From Roseinatronobacter ekhonensis (lineage in GTDB: Bacteria > Pseudomonadota > Alphaproteobacteria > Rhodobacterales > Rhodobacteraceae): a stretch of 64,000 nucleotides of DNA. The position numbers and the translations under genes are program-made. Every line of letters starts with the position of its first letter. The stretch's first letter is position 1. Below are positions 53,536 to 62,456 of the stretch, one piece after another. The notes under the pieces were generated by a model that saw only the letters and a program-made list of their open reading frames with translations, did not search any database and was not told where the DNA came from. The stretch covers positions 62,001-126,000 of the forward strand of contig NZ_UIHC01000008.1 of assembly GCF_900499075.1 (NCBI RefSeq), given 5' to 3'.

Positions 53536-54360
53536 GTGCGCAGTGTTTTGATCACCGGGTGCAGCTCTGGGATTGGCCATCATGCGGCACGGACACTGGC
53601 CGCGCGTGGCTGGCAGGTCTTGGCCACCTGCCGCAACCCCGAGGATTGCGCACGACTGAGGTCAGAAGGGCTGGACAGCTTTGCGCTCGACCTGACCGAC
53701 GCAGGCAGCATCCGGGCTGCGGTCGCGACCACGCTGGACCGTACCGACGGGCGGCTGGACGCGCTGTTCAACAATGGCGCTTTCGCCCTGCCCGGCGCAG
53801 TTGAAGACCTGCCCACGGACGGCCTGCGCACGCTGTTCGAGACAAACCTGTTTGGCTGGCACGAACTGACCCGCGCCGTGCTGCCGGTCATGCGCGCCCA
53901 AGGGCATGGGCGGATCGTGCAGAATTCCTCTGTTCTGGGGCTGGCCGCGCTGAAATGGCGTGGGGCCTATGTGGCCAGCAAGTTCGCGCTTGAAGGGCTG
54001 TCGGACGTGATGCGGCTGGAACTGGCGGGCACGGGCATTCATGTTGTTCTGATAGAGCCGGGGCCGATCACGTCGCGCATCAGGCAAAATTCCATCCCGC
54101 ATTTCGAACGGTGGATCGACTGGGAAGCAAGCCCGCGCGCGGAGCAGTACCGCGAAAGCCTCCTGTCGCGGCTCTACGAGGACCGCGCGCCAGATTTCTT
54201 TGAACTGCCGCCCGACGCCGTGACCAAACGGCTGATCCACGCGCTGGAATCGCGCCGCCCGCGTGCGCGCTATGCCGTGACCACGCCCACCTACTTGCTG
54301 GGTGGTCTGCGCCGGATACTGCCGACCCGCCTGCTGGACATGATCTTGCAACGGCTGTAA
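53536..54360 (+). CDS. Short-chain dehydrogenase/reductase
   Basis: 274 residues. Classical SDR: cofactor motif TGCSSGIG (about 7-14), NNGAF in place of NNAG, catalytic Ser (VQNSSVLGL) and Tyr-x3-Lys (AYVASKFALEG), then IEPGPITSRI. The Arg in ATCRNPEDC suggests NADP. Substrate unknown. Starts at GTG 53536, nine bases after the regulator gene, so possibly in the same transcript. Confidence 0.86.
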   Translation: MRSVLITGCSSGIGHHAARTLAARGWQVLATCRNPEDCARLRSEGLDSFALDLTDAGSIRAAVATTLDRTDGRLDALFNNGAFALPGAVEDLPTDGLRTLFETNLFGWHELTRAVLPVMRAQGHGRIVQNSSVLGLAALKWRGAYVASKFALEGLSDVMRLELAGTGIHVVLIEPGPITSRIRQNSIPHFERWIDWEASPRAEQYRESLLSRLYEDRAPDFFELPPDAVTKRLIHALESRRPRARYAVTTPTYLLGGLRRILPTRLLDMILQRL

Positions 54361-54442
54361 GCGGGCGACGAAAATTAAGGGTCGCAACCGGTGCCAGACG
54401 GGTTAAGTTGCACGCCAAGAAACGGCGACAAAGGGACAGGCC

Positions 54443-54652
54443 ATGCTTTCAAGCGATCCACTTTTTATTGCGGCGGTGATTGCCTGCCTTGTGGTGCTGG
54501 GTGTGCTTGCGGTTGGCATTGGCGGCTTTGGCAAGGGCGGGGCCTTTAACCAGAAACACGGCAACCGGATGATGCGCTGGCGGCTATATGCCCAGTTTAT
54601 CGCGGTCATCCTGATCGTCGCTTTCGTCTATTTCCGGCAAAAAGGGGCCTGA
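54443..54652 (+). CDS. Twin-transmembrane HIG1-domain protein
   Basis: 69 residues with two membrane segments (about 9-27 and 46-63) joined by a loop FGKGGAFNQKHGNRMMRWRL. The QKHGNRMMRWRLYAQ phrase is the HIG1 signature; in mitochondria and alphaproteobacteria such proteins associate with cytochrome oxidase complexes. It precedes the adenosyltransferase gene by one base, a pairing also known in relatives. Confidence 0.85.
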   Translation: MLSSDPLFIAAVIACLVVLGVLAVGIGGFGKGGAFNQKHGNRMMRWRLYAQFIAVILIVAFVYFRQKGA

Positions 54653-54653
54653 C

Positions 54654-55226
54654 ATGGTTGTTCTGAACAAGATCTACACACGCACCGGCGACGCGGGCGA
54701 AACCGCACTGGGCAACGGCGCGCGCGTGGCCAAGCATTCGCAGCGCGTGACCGCCTACGGCACGGTGGACGAGCTGAACGCGGTGATGGGTATGGCCCGC
54801 CTGCACGCCACGGGCGACATGGCCGCCGCGATGGCGCGGATCCAGAACGACCTGTTCGATCTGGGCGCGGACCTGTGCCGCCCCGATATGGAGCGCGATG
54901 CAGATGCCGAATACACGCCGCTGCGCATGATGCCTGAACAGATCGCGCGGCTGGAGACAGAGATCGACGCGGCAAATGCCGATCTGCAACCCCTGCGCAG
55001 CTTCATCCTGCCCGGTGGCACGCCGCTGGCCGCGCATTTCCACCTGTGCCGGACCGTCGCGCGCCGCGCTGAACGTGAAACCATCTCGCTGGCGGCGATC
55101 GAAACGGTGAATGAATCGGCCGTCAAATACCTTAACCGATTGTCGGACTGGTTTTTCGTGATGGGCCGGGTGGCCAACAACAACGGCGCGGATGATATTC
55201 TTTGGGTGCCGGGCGCGAACCGGTAA
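54654..55226 (+). CDS. pduO: Cob(I)alamin adenosyltransferase (PduO type)
   Basis: 190 residues. Makes adenosylcobalamin from ATP and reduced cobalamin. ATP site NKIYTRTGDAGETALGNG, cobalamin side VTAYGTVDELNAVMG, LPGGTPLAAHFHLCRTVARRAER and NRLSDWFFVMGR. Such enzymes often serve methylmalonyl-CoA mutase, which would link to the propionate ligase in this window, but no mutase gene is present here. Starts one base after the HIG1 gene. Confidence 0.92.
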   Translation: MVVLNKIYTRTGDAGETALGNGARVAKHSQRVTAYGTVDELNAVMGMARLHATGDMAAAMARIQNDLFDLGADLCRPDMERDADAEYTPLRMMPEQIARLETEIDAANADLQPLRSFILPGGTPLAAHFHLCRTVARRAERETISLAAIETVNESAVKYLNRLSDWFFVMGRVANNNGADDILWVPGANR

Positions 55227-55229
55227 CGG

Positions 55230-55631
55230 TTACGCGCCGACCTGCGGTGCCTGCAATATCTGGACCCCATTGATCTGCCAGCCCATATCGGACGGCACCA
55301 TCTGGTAGTCCAGAAAATGCAGGCGTCCCGCACCGTCACGGATCATCACGCGCTGCACACGGGCCGCGCCCATATCGCGTTGCTCCAGCATGCTGATCTC
55401 GGCGGGACGATAGACCATCGGATAGCCGTTTTGCACCATCTGACCAAAACGCTCGGGCGTGCCGAACAGCCGTTTTATGGTGGGGCTGGCCAAGTCGAAC
55501 GCCGCGGTGAAATCATCCGTCTGAAACGCGGTGATCTGCTCGCGGATGACATCGGGGATGGCATTGTCCTGCGCACGCAGGCTGGAAGGGGCAAGGGAAA
55601 CGGCAAGCAACAGGGCAATAACAAAACGCAT
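55230..55631 (-). CDS. Secreted DUF4864 protein
   Basis: 133 residues: signal peptide 1-20 (ending LRA-Q), then a compact alpha+beta domain, IREQITAFQTDDFTAAFDLASPTIKRLFGTPERFGQMVQNGYPMVYRP and the strand part GRLHFLDYQMVPSDMGWQINGVQIL, a recognised DUF4864 pattern resembling the NTF2 fold. Function unknown; periplasmic by inference. Converges with the adenosyltransferase gene with three bases between. Confidence 0.85.
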   Translation of the reverse strand: MRFVIALLLAVSLAPSSLRAQDNAIPDVIREQITAFQTDDFTAAFDLASPTIKRLFGTPERFGQMVQNGYPMVYRPAEISMLEQRDMGAARVQRVMIRDGAGRLHFLDYQMVPSDMGWQINGVQILQAPQVGA

Positions 55632-55771
55632 GGCATGTCCTTTCGCATATTGGCTAATACGCGACAAAGGCGCTGCCGGATCAGTTTGAACGGCCACGCC
55701 ACGGATCGGCCCTGCCCGCGCCATATTCGGCGGTCAGGATATGGATCAAAGTTTACCGAGTGCCGATTGCC

Positions 55772-56641
55772 ATGAAACTGTCCTACCCGCCCGAGCGCCC
55801 CAAGCTGCAGCCCGCCTTGCGCCAAACGCTTGTCGCGCGCGCCAATATGGCCTGCGATGCTGTTGCGGCGCATGGTTCCGGCGCCAGTGTGTTCGAGCTG
55901 CGCAAACGCGCCAAGGAAATCCGCGGCCTGCTGCGACTGCTGCGCGGCGGATGGGAGGGCGCGCGCGACTGGAATGCGCGCATCCGCGATGCCGCCGCAA
56001 AGCTTGCCCCCGCCCGCGATGCAGAGGTGATGTTCGCCACCTTCGACAGTCTGACGGCCAAACGCCGCGCCCCTGCCGAGTTTGACAGTTTGCGCGACAT
56101 GCTGCTGGACGAAATCGACATCTGCGATGCCGCGTTGCAGGAAGATGCGCTCGAGCAATTCGCCGCGACCATGAACGCTTTCGCAACCGACGCAAAAGCG
56201 CTGCACGTGCCTGACAAGACCGCACCCGTGGTCTGGCATAATCTGGGCCGGACATGGGCCAAAGGGCAGCTTGCCCATGCGCAGGCCGCGCAGGCGGGTC
56301 AGGACGCGACGGCCTTTCACGACTGGCGCAAGCGGCTGAAACAGCACTGGTATCAGGCGCGGTTTTTCAAACCCATCGACCGCGCCGGTCTGGGCGAGCA
56401 CATCGCGCAGGTCGATGCATTGGGCAAAACCCTTGGCGCGCATAATGATCTGGACGTGCTGCACATGTTCCTGCGCGCCACCTGCCCCGCCGATCCGGCC
56501 CTTGGGCGGTTGGAACCCGACCTGTTGGCCGCCCGCGCCAAGCTGGCAACGCAGACACTTTCCATGGGCCGCAGGCTATATGCGGCACCGGACCCGGCGC
56601 AGGATTGGCCCGCCCGCTGGCAGACGTGGCGCAACGGTTAA
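55772..56641 (+). CDS. CHAD domain protein
   Basis: 289 residues, all helical with the regularly spaced conserved His, Arg and Lys of CHAD domains: SVFELRKRAKEIRGLLRLLR, DAEVMFATFDSL, FHDWRKRLKQHWYQARFF, LGKTLGAHNDLDVL. CHAD domains bind inorganic polyphosphate; the polyphosphate kinase gene lies six kilobases away in this window. The N-terminus is uncertain (ATG 55772 or GTG 55760); neither has a clear ribosome site. Its stop overlaps the convergent ZIP gene stop. Confidence 0.87.
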   Translation: MKLSYPPERPKLQPALRQTLVARANMACDAVAAHGSGASVFELRKRAKEIRGLLRLLRGGWEGARDWNARIRDAAAKLAPARDAEVMFATFDSLTAKRRAPAEFDSLRDMLLDEIDICDAALQEDALEQFAATMNAFATDAKALHVPDKTAPVVWHNLGRTWAKGQLAHAQAAQAGQDATAFHDWRKRLKQHWYQARFFKPIDRAGLGEHIAQVDALGKTLGAHNDLDVLHMFLRATCPADPALGRLEPDLLAARAKLATQTLSMGRRLYAAPDPAQDWPARWQTWRNG

Positions 56642-57366
56642 CCGCCAATCAGCATTTGCCCAAGCATACCCAGCATGAACCCCAGCACCGCGCCCAAAGG
56701 CGGGCCCCAGCGGTTTTCCAGCCGGACCTGTGGCGCGATATCCTGAAACAGCAGATACAGAATGCCCCCTGCCGCAAACAGCATGATCGCGCCGACCACA
56801 ACCATCGCGTCGGCCAGCAAGTAGAACCCGGCCAACCCAAGCACCGGCCCCAGCAGTGCGACCAGCGCAAAGCTGGCGATGATGCGGGCGGGTGATTGGT
56901 TGCCAGACGCCCGCAATTCGCGAAAGGCATTGAACCCTTCGGGCAGGTTCTGCATGGCGATAATCAGCGCCAAAAGCGGCGCGGCCTTGCCGCCCGTGGC
57001 AACCGTTGCCCCAAGCGCCAGCGCTTCGGGCAGGTAATCTGCCAGCATGGCAACAAGCTGGCTTGCCGGTGTCCCTTTGCGCGCCAGTACGATGTCGAGC
57101 GCCATGAAACTCACCGCCCCGGCCAGAAATGCAGCACAGGCGGCCAGAGGCGGCAGGTGATGCGTGCCTTCGGGGATGAGCACCAGCGCCACCGCTGCCA
57201 GAAGCGCACCGCCGCCAAAGGCGATGACACCATGGCGGAATTCGTTTTCCATCCATTGCGGGCGCAAGTCTTGCCATCGGCCCAAAGCGGCCCCGAGGGG
57301 CATGGTCACGCCCGCGCCCAAGGTCAGGACAATCACCGCCAACCAATCGGGCAGACCGGTCAGCAC
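56638..57366 (-). CDS. ZIP family metal transporter
   Basis: 242 residues with eight hydrophobic segments. The metal-binding helices are visible: GVIAFGGGALLAAVALVLIPEGTHH (with Glu) and ALIIAMQNLPEGFNAF (Asn, Pro-Glu). ZIP proteins import Zn(II) or other divalent metals. The first part shows VTLGAGVTMPLGAALG. GTG at 57366 is chosen because it directly follows the lysS stop; TTG at 57390 would overlap lysS by 20 bases. Co-transcribed with lysS. Confidence 0.85.
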   Translation of the reverse strand: MLTGLPDWLAVIVLTLGAGVTMPLGAALGRWQDLRPQWMENEFRHGVIAFGGGALLAAVALVLIPEGTHHLPPLAACAAFLAGAVSFMALDIVLARKGTPASQLVAMLADYLPEALALGATVATGGKAAPLLALIIAMQNLPEGFNAFRELRASGNQSPARIIASFALVALLGPVLGLAGFYLLADAMVVVGAIMLFAAGGILYLLFQDIAPQVRLENRWGPPLGAVLGFMLGMLGQMLIGG

Positions 57367-57370
57367 CGGA

Positions 57371-59002
57371 TCAGGCCAACTCGCCCGCAAGCGCGCGGTC
57401 GATCAGCGCGACGGTTTCGGCCAGCCCGTATAGCGCGATGAAGCTGCCCCAGCGCGGCCCTTGGTCAGAGCCCAGAAGCACCTCATACAGCACCTTGAAC
57501 CAAGCGCGCAGATTGTCGAAGCCGTGCGCCTTTCCGGTGTCGCGCACAACCGACATGAACAACTCCTCGGTGAAGCTGTCATACTCGGCTTTGAGCGCAT
57601 CGGGCACCGCGCCGGTTTCGGCCATCTGCGCCAGCGTGGCCGACAGGTCCACAAGCGCCGCGCGCTCTGCCGCGTCTGGCGCGCGAGGCTGCAAGGTGGG
57701 CGCCACGAAATCCTGAAAGTAGCGCACGGCAAACCCCGCGGCCTGGTCCAGATCGGGATGGGTTTCGGGCGCGGCATCCGGCGCGTAACGGCGGATAAAG
57801 CCCCACAGCGTGTCCTTGTCCTGCGCCCGCGCGACAGAGGCAAGGTTCAGCAACAAAGAGAAGCTGACCACCATGCCGGATGCAGGCACCTGCCCACCAT
57901 GGATATGCCAGACCGGGTTTGCCGCCTGCTGGTCCGGCGTCTGTCCGACAAAAGCGCGCAACTGCTGGTGATATTCATCCACCGCCTTGGGGATCACATC
58001 CCACGACAGGCGCTTGGCGGTGCGCGGCTTCAGGAACATGTAGTAGGACAGCGATTCCGTGCTGGCATAGCTCAGCCATTCGTCAATGCTGATGCCGTTG
58101 CCCTTGGATTTGCTGATCTTCTCGCCATTCTCGTCCAGGAACAGTTCGTAGATGTAATGCTCCGGCGCTTTGCCACCCAGAATGGTGCAAATCCGGTCAT
58201 AGATCGGCGTGTTGGCGGCGTGGTCCTTGCCATACATCTCGAAATCCACGCCAAGCCCCGCCCAACGCGCACCGAAATCGGGCTTCCATTGCAGTTTGAC
58301 CTGCCCGCCCGTGACCGGAAGCGTCCATTCGCGCCCGTCCTCGTCGTCGAAGGTGATCTCACCTTTCGCGCCGTCCACATGCTTCATCGGCACATACAGC
58401 ACGCGGCCGGTTTCGGGGTGGATGGGCAGGAACACCGAATAGGTCTGCTGGCGTTCCTCGCGCAACGACTTCAGCATGACCGCCATCAGGTCGTCATAGC
58501 GTTCTGCGGCGCGCAACAGCACCGGGTCGAACTGGTCTGATCTGTAATACTCGGTCGCCGAGATGAATTCATACTCAAAGCCAAACGTATCCAGAAACCG
58601 GCGCAGCATGGCGTTGTTATGCGCGCCAAAGCTGTCATGCGTGCCGAACGGGTCGGGCACGGATGTCAGCGGCTTTTGCAAATGCGCGGCCAGTGCGCTC
58701 GGGTCGGGCACGTTGTCGGGCACCTTGCGCATGCCGTCCATATCGTCGGAAAAGCAGATCATCCGGGTCGGGATGTCACTGATCGCCTGAAACGCGCGTC
58801 GGATCATCGTGGTGCGCGCCACTTCGCCAAAGGTGCCGATATGCGGCAGGCCCGAGGGGCCGTAGCCGGTCTCGAACAGCACATGGCCCTTGGTGGGCGG
58901 GCCGTCCTTGTAGCGCGCGGCCAGTTTGCGGGCCTCCTCGAAAGGCCATGCTTTCGAGGTGAGGGCCGCATCGCGCAGGCTGGACAGGGGCGTGCTGGAC
59001 AT
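57371..59002 (-). CDS. lysS: Class I lysyl-tRNA synthetase
   Basis: 543 residues. The HIGH-type motif is [14 protein letters not shown] (about 49-62) and the KMSKS motif KISKSKGN (about 294-301), which makes this the archaeal-type class I enzyme used by many alphaproteobacteria instead of class II Lys[17 protein letters not shown] is also typical. The symbol lysK is used for this class by some. The gene is divergent from the TerB gene. Confidence 0.94.
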   Translation of the reverse strand: MSSTPLSSLRDAALTSKAWPFEEARKLAARYKDGPPTKGHVLFETGYGPSGLPHIGTFGEVARTTMIRRAFQAISDIPTRMICFSDDMDGMRKVPDNVPDPSALAAHLQKPLTSVPDPFGTHDSFGAHNNAMLRRFLDTFGFEYEFISATEYYRSDQFDPVLLRAAERYDDLMAVMLKSLREERQQTYSVFLPIHPETGRVLYVPMKHVDGAKGEITFDDEDGREWTLPVTGGQVKLQWKPDFGARWAGLGVDFEMYGKDHAANTPIYDRICTILGGKAPEHYIYELFLDENGEKISKSKGNGISIDEWLSYASTESLSYYMFLKPRTAKRLSWDVIPKAVDEYHQQLRAFVGQTPDQQAANPVWHIHGGQVPASGMVVSFSLLLNLASVARAQDKDTLWGFIRRYAPDAAPETHPDLDQAAGFAVRYFQDFVAPTLQPRAPDAAERAALVDLSATLAQMAETGAVPDALKAEYDSFTEELFMSVVRDTGKAHGFDNLRAWFKVLYEVLLGSDQGPRWGSFIALYGLAETVALIDRALAGELA

Positions 59003-59127
59003 GTGCTTGGGTCACTTCCTTGTGGGGGGTGCGGGTCTGGGCTTGGTTCCTATTGCGGCGGGACGCCCGCGTCAATATTATGCGCCTGCACCCTACCCAA
59101 AGGGCCTTTTGGAAACAGGAAAGACAC

Positions 59128-59550
59128 ATGCCCCCCCTTCCCCAGCCGATGTCACCCCAAGACAGCCTTGTTGCGGTGATGATCGCGGTCTCTGCCGCCG
59201 ACCAGAGTATACGCACATCCGAACTGGTCGCCATTCAGGCGCTGGTCAACCATTTGCCGATCTTTGCCGATTATGATGGCGACCGGATCCGCACCGTTGC
59301 GCAGACCGTGTTTGACCTGTTCGAAGAAGATGACGGGCTGGATGCGCTGTTCGGCATGATCCGCGACAGCCTGCCGGAAAAGCTGTACGAATCCGCCTAT
59401 GCGCTGGCCTGCGATATTGCCGCCTCGGACGGATTGCTGGCGCAGACGGAATTGCGTTTGCTGGAAGAAATCCGGTATGAGTTGCGCATTGACCGGTTGC
59501 ACGCGGCGGCTATCGAACGCGGCGCGCGTGCCCGCCACATGACACTTTAG
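59128..59550 (+). CDS. TerB-like (tellurite resistance) family protein
   Basis: 140 residues, helical TerB fold: DSLVAVMIAVSAADQSIRTSEL and YALACDIAASDGLLAQTELRLLEEI, two repeats with acidic metal-ligand-type residues. TerB-like proteins bind divalent metal, but here no other ter gene is present and most such alphaproteobacterial copies have no known link to tellurite. The site CAGGAAAGACAC precedes the ATG. Next gene after 18 bases. Confidence 0.85.
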   Translation: MPPLPQPMSPQDSLVAVMIAVSAADQSIRTSELVAIQALVNHLPIFADYDGDRIRTVAQTVFDLFEEDDGLDALFGMIRDSLPEKLYESAYALACDIAASDGLLAQTELRLLEEIRYELRIDRLHAAAIERGARARHMTL

Positions 59551-59568
59551 ACCGAAAGGATTTTCGCC

Positions 59569-60630
59569 TTGGCCATGCCCATAGACCAGCAGTTGCGCTA
59601 TTGGGGCATTGCAGGGGTGGTGTTCATCGCCCTGCTATGGGTGATGGGGGACGTGCTGTTGCCCTTCATCACCGGCATGGCGATTGCCTATTTCCTGAAC
59701 CCGGTCGTCACCAAGCTGCAAAACCGCGGAATGCCGCGCGCCCTGGCGGTCTCTGCGCTGATGGCGCTGGCGATTGGCGTGGTCGTTCTGGCCGGGGTTC
59801 TGGTCATTCCGGCAGTGGTCAGTCAGGCGGTGCAGTTTTCCGAAACCGCGCCCGACTTGCTGGCCCGCCTGCAAGAGTTCCTGAGCGCGCGCTTCCCCGA
59901 TATTGCCCAGTTGGAAGAAACCCTGCGCAACTCGCTCTCCTCTATCGGAGAGGCGATCCGCGACCGTGGCGCGGCGCTGGCACAAGGGGTGTTGCGCTCT
60001 GTCTCGGGGCTGGTCAGCGCGCTCGTTTTCATGGTCGTCACACCCGTTGTCGCCTTTTACCTGCTGCTGGACTGGGAACGCCTTGTGCGACAGATAGACG
60101 ATCTGTTGCCGCGCCAGCACGCCCCCGTGCTGCGCCATCTGGCCGGAGAGATTGACGCAAGCATCGCCGGGTTCGTGCGCGGACAGGTAACAGTGTGTTT
60201 CATCCTTGCGGCGTATTACGCCACCGCCCTTGGCCAGATCGGGCTGCAATTCGGGCTGGCGATTGGCGTGACGGCGGGGCTGATCTCGTTCATCCCGTAT
60301 ATCGGCGCTATCCTTGGCGGCGTGCTTGCCATTGGCGTCGGCCTTTGGCAGTTCTGGGGTAGCCCGTTGGAAATCGGGCTGGTGCTGGCGGTCTTCGCCT
60401 TTGGTCAGGTGTTGGAAGGCAACATCCTTGTGCCGCGCATTGTCGGCAATTCGGTGCGGTTGCATCCGGTCTGGCTGCTGTTTGCCGTCTCTGCCTTCGG
60501 CGCGCTCTTGGGCTTTACCGGCATGTTGATCGCGGTGCCGCTGGCGGCCAGCATCGGGGTGTTGGTGCGCTTCGGTGTGGGGCAATACATGGACAGCAAG
60601 CTTTACGGCAAGGGCAGCGGCAAGCCATGA
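59569..60630 (+). CDS. AI-2E/PerM family transporter
   Basis: 353 residues with seven or eight hydrophobic segments and the family end ISFIPYIGAILGGVLAIGVGLWQFW, QVLEGNILVPRIVGNSVRLHPVWLLFAV, GFTGMLIAVPLAA. The middle soluble section (about 80-150) is amphipathic. Named AI-2 exporter in some bacteria; ion exchange or permease in others. TTG at 59569 has AAAGGA eight bases upstream; ATG 59575 is an alternative. Coupled to hdaA by ATGA. Confidence 0.87.
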   Translation: MAMPIDQQLRYWGIAGVVFIALLWVMGDVLLPFITGMAIAYFLNPVVTKLQNRGMPRALAVSALMALAIGVVVLAGVLVIPAVVSQAVQFSETAPDLLARLQEFLSARFPDIAQLEETLRNSLSSIGEAIRDRGAALAQGVLRSVSGLVSALVFMVVTPVVAFYLLLDWERLVRQIDDLLPRQHAPVLRHLAGEIDASIAGFVRGQVTVCFILAAYYATALGQIGLQFGLAIGVTAGLISFIPYIGAILGGVLAIGVGLWQFWGSPLEIGLVLAVFAFGQVLEGNILVPRIVGNSVRLHPVWLLFAVSAFGALLGFTGMLIAVPLAASIGVLVRFGVGQYMDSKLYGKGSGKP

Positions 60631-61298
60631 GCACACGGCAAGTCGCGCTGCCCCTGTCCCTGCCTGCGCGCATGGGCCGGACCGATTTCGTGCCAAGCGC
60701 GTGCAATTCCGCCGCCTTGGGGCTGCTGGGCGGCCCGCTGCCCGGCGGCCGGCTGGTGCTGCATGGGCCGGAAGGGTCAGGCAAAACCCATCTGGGGCAT
60801 ATCTGGGCCGCGGCAGAGGGCGCGCTGCAACTGGATGGCGCGGACCTTGTCGGGCAGGACCTGCCCGCCGTGGTGGCGCAGGGTGCGATCTGGCTGGACA
60901 ATGCCGCGCAGGTGGCGAAAGACGCCGACGCGCAGACCGCGCTCTTTCACCTGCTGAACCTTGCACAGGCGCATGGCGCCGAAATCCTGCTCGCCGCGCG
61001 CACGCCCGCCCGCGACTGGGACGTCACGCTGCCCGATCTGGCCTCTCGGCTCGGGGCCTGCGCGCATGTGGCTCTGGCGCCACCCGATGACGCGCTTCTG
61101 GCCGCTGTGCTGGCCAAACTGTTTGCCGACCGGCAGGTTGTAGTATCAGACCGGCTGATCCCTTACCTTGTGCCACGGATGGAGCGCTCGCTCGCCGCCG
61201 CGCAAGCACTTGTCGCAAGGCTTGATGCCGAAGCGTTGGCGCGGGGCAAGCCCATAGGGCGGGCCTTGGCGGCAGAATTGCTGCAAGAGGACGGCTAG
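60627..61298 (+). CDS. hdaA: DnaA-related regulator Hda
   Basis: 223 residues. DnaA-like AAA+ without the DNA-binding domain; with the sliding clamp it stimulates ATP hydrolysis by DnaA. The N-terminal clamp-binding peptide is QVALPLSLP (residues 5-13), Walker A GPEGSGKT (47-54), Walker B AIWLDNA, sensor 2 MERSLAAAQALVARLDAEAL. The arrangement PerM, hda, then ppk is conserved in relatives. Starts within the preceding stop. Confidence 0.9.
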   Translation: MSTRQVALPLSLPARMGRTDFVPSACNSAALGLLGGPLPGGRLVLHGPEGSGKTHLGHIWAAAEGALQLDGADLVGQDLPAVVAQGAIWLDNAAQVAKDADAQTALFHLLNLAQAHGAEILLAARTPARDWDVTLPDLASRLGACAHVALAPPDDALLAAVLAKLFADRQVVVSDRLIPYLVPRMERSLAAAQALVARLDAEALARGKPIGRALAAELLQEDG

Positions 61299-61443
61299 CG
61301 GCCACTGCGCATGCGCAATTGCCTTTGCAGCCGCACGCGCACACGCAAAACCTGCCCGCATTCATATGCCGTCTGCCTTGTAGCACCGCTGTCGTAGGCT
61401 TACTGTATTCGAAATGCATTACAGACCATAGAGGCTCATTCCC

Positions 61444-62400
61444 GTGACACCCCGCTTTCTTCTTGTCCTCGGCCTTGCGCTGGCAACCCTGCCCGCGCTT
61501 GCGCAGACCGCATTTTCCCAGAGCACCCGCCAGATCACTGGCGAGGTGATGCTGCTGGAACGCATCGCGCTGCCGTTCGGAACCAGTTTCATGGTCGATC
61601 TGGTCGATGCCGATGACAGGTCTGTTGCCGAAACGCGGTTGACGGTGGGCGACACGCAAAGCCCCTTTCCGTTCACGCTGGAGGCACCCACCGACCGCGC
61701 ATTGGTCCTACGGACGGGTTTACGCGCGCCGGGCGGACAGTTCTGGCTGACCGAACCCTACGCGATTGCCCCCGGCACAGACGACATCTCGCTGCCACCC
61801 CTGCGGGCCATTGCAACGCCCGCCATGGGCTTTGCCAGCCTTTTGCAATGCGGTGGCCAGTATGTCGAAATCGGCTTTCTGCCAGAGGAATTGCGCCTGC
61901 GCTTCAACGAGCAGGTCTTGACCATGGTGCCCCGCCCCGCAGCATCTGGGGTCTATTACGAGCAGGCTAGCAACGCCGCCACCTCGATCCATCTGAAAGA
62001 CGACAGCGCCATGCTCAGCATCGACGGGGCGCAACTGGCCGAATGCCGCGTCATCGCCGCCAACGAGGAACTGGCACGCGGGGTCTGGAACCTGACGCAG
62101 ATCGACGGCACGGCCGCGCTCTTTCCCTCGCGCACCGAACTGGTGTTTTTTCCCGACGGGCGCATGTCCGCAACGGTCGGCTGCAACAGGATGATCGGCG
62201 GGTTCCAGCGCCACGGCGGGATATTGGTTTTCGGGCGCATGGCCAGCACGATGATGGCCTGCACCGAACCCACGATGGCGCAGGAAAACCGCTTCGCCCG
62301 TGCGCTGGACCGGGTTGATGGCTACCGCCTGTCACCAGAGTCGGGGCGGCTGGTTCTGACCTCGGGCGGGGCGGCAGTCATCGAAGCCCGCCGACAATAA
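61444..62400 (+). CDS. Secreted YbaY-MliC-META three-domain protein
   Basis: 318 residues, start GTG 61444. Signal peptide 1-21 (ending PALA-Q). Residues about 28-115: RQITGEVMLLERIALPFGTSF, a YbaY/YscW-type beta domain. About 135-205: CGGQYVEIGFLPEELRLRF, SGVYYEQ and DGAQLAEC, matching the lysozyme-inhibitor domain MliC. About 210-315: GVWNLTQIDG, GCNRMIGGF, MACTEPTMAQENRFARALDRVDGY, a META/HslJ domain. All three are envelope-stress domains, so a protective role is inferred. No lipobox. Domain calls are from motif recall. Confidence 0.75.
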   Translation: MTPRFLLVLGLALATLPALAQTAFSQSTRQITGEVMLLERIALPFGTSFMVDLVDADDRSVAETRLTVGDTQSPFPFTLEAPTDRALVLRTGLRAPGGQFWLTEPYAIAPGTDDISLPPLRAIATPAMGFASLLQCGGQYVEIGFLPEELRLRFNEQVLTMVPRPAASGVYYEQASNAATSIHLKDDSAMLSIDGAQLAECRVIAANEELARGVWNLTQIDGTAALFPSRTELVFFPDGRMSATVGCNRMIGGFQRHGGILVFGRMASTMMACTEPTMAQENRFARALDRVDGYRLSPESGRLVLTSGGAAVIEARRQ

Positions 62401-62456
62401 CTGCAATGCGCCTGCGCCGTTACAAAACCGACATGAAATCTGGCTATGCGAACCCT

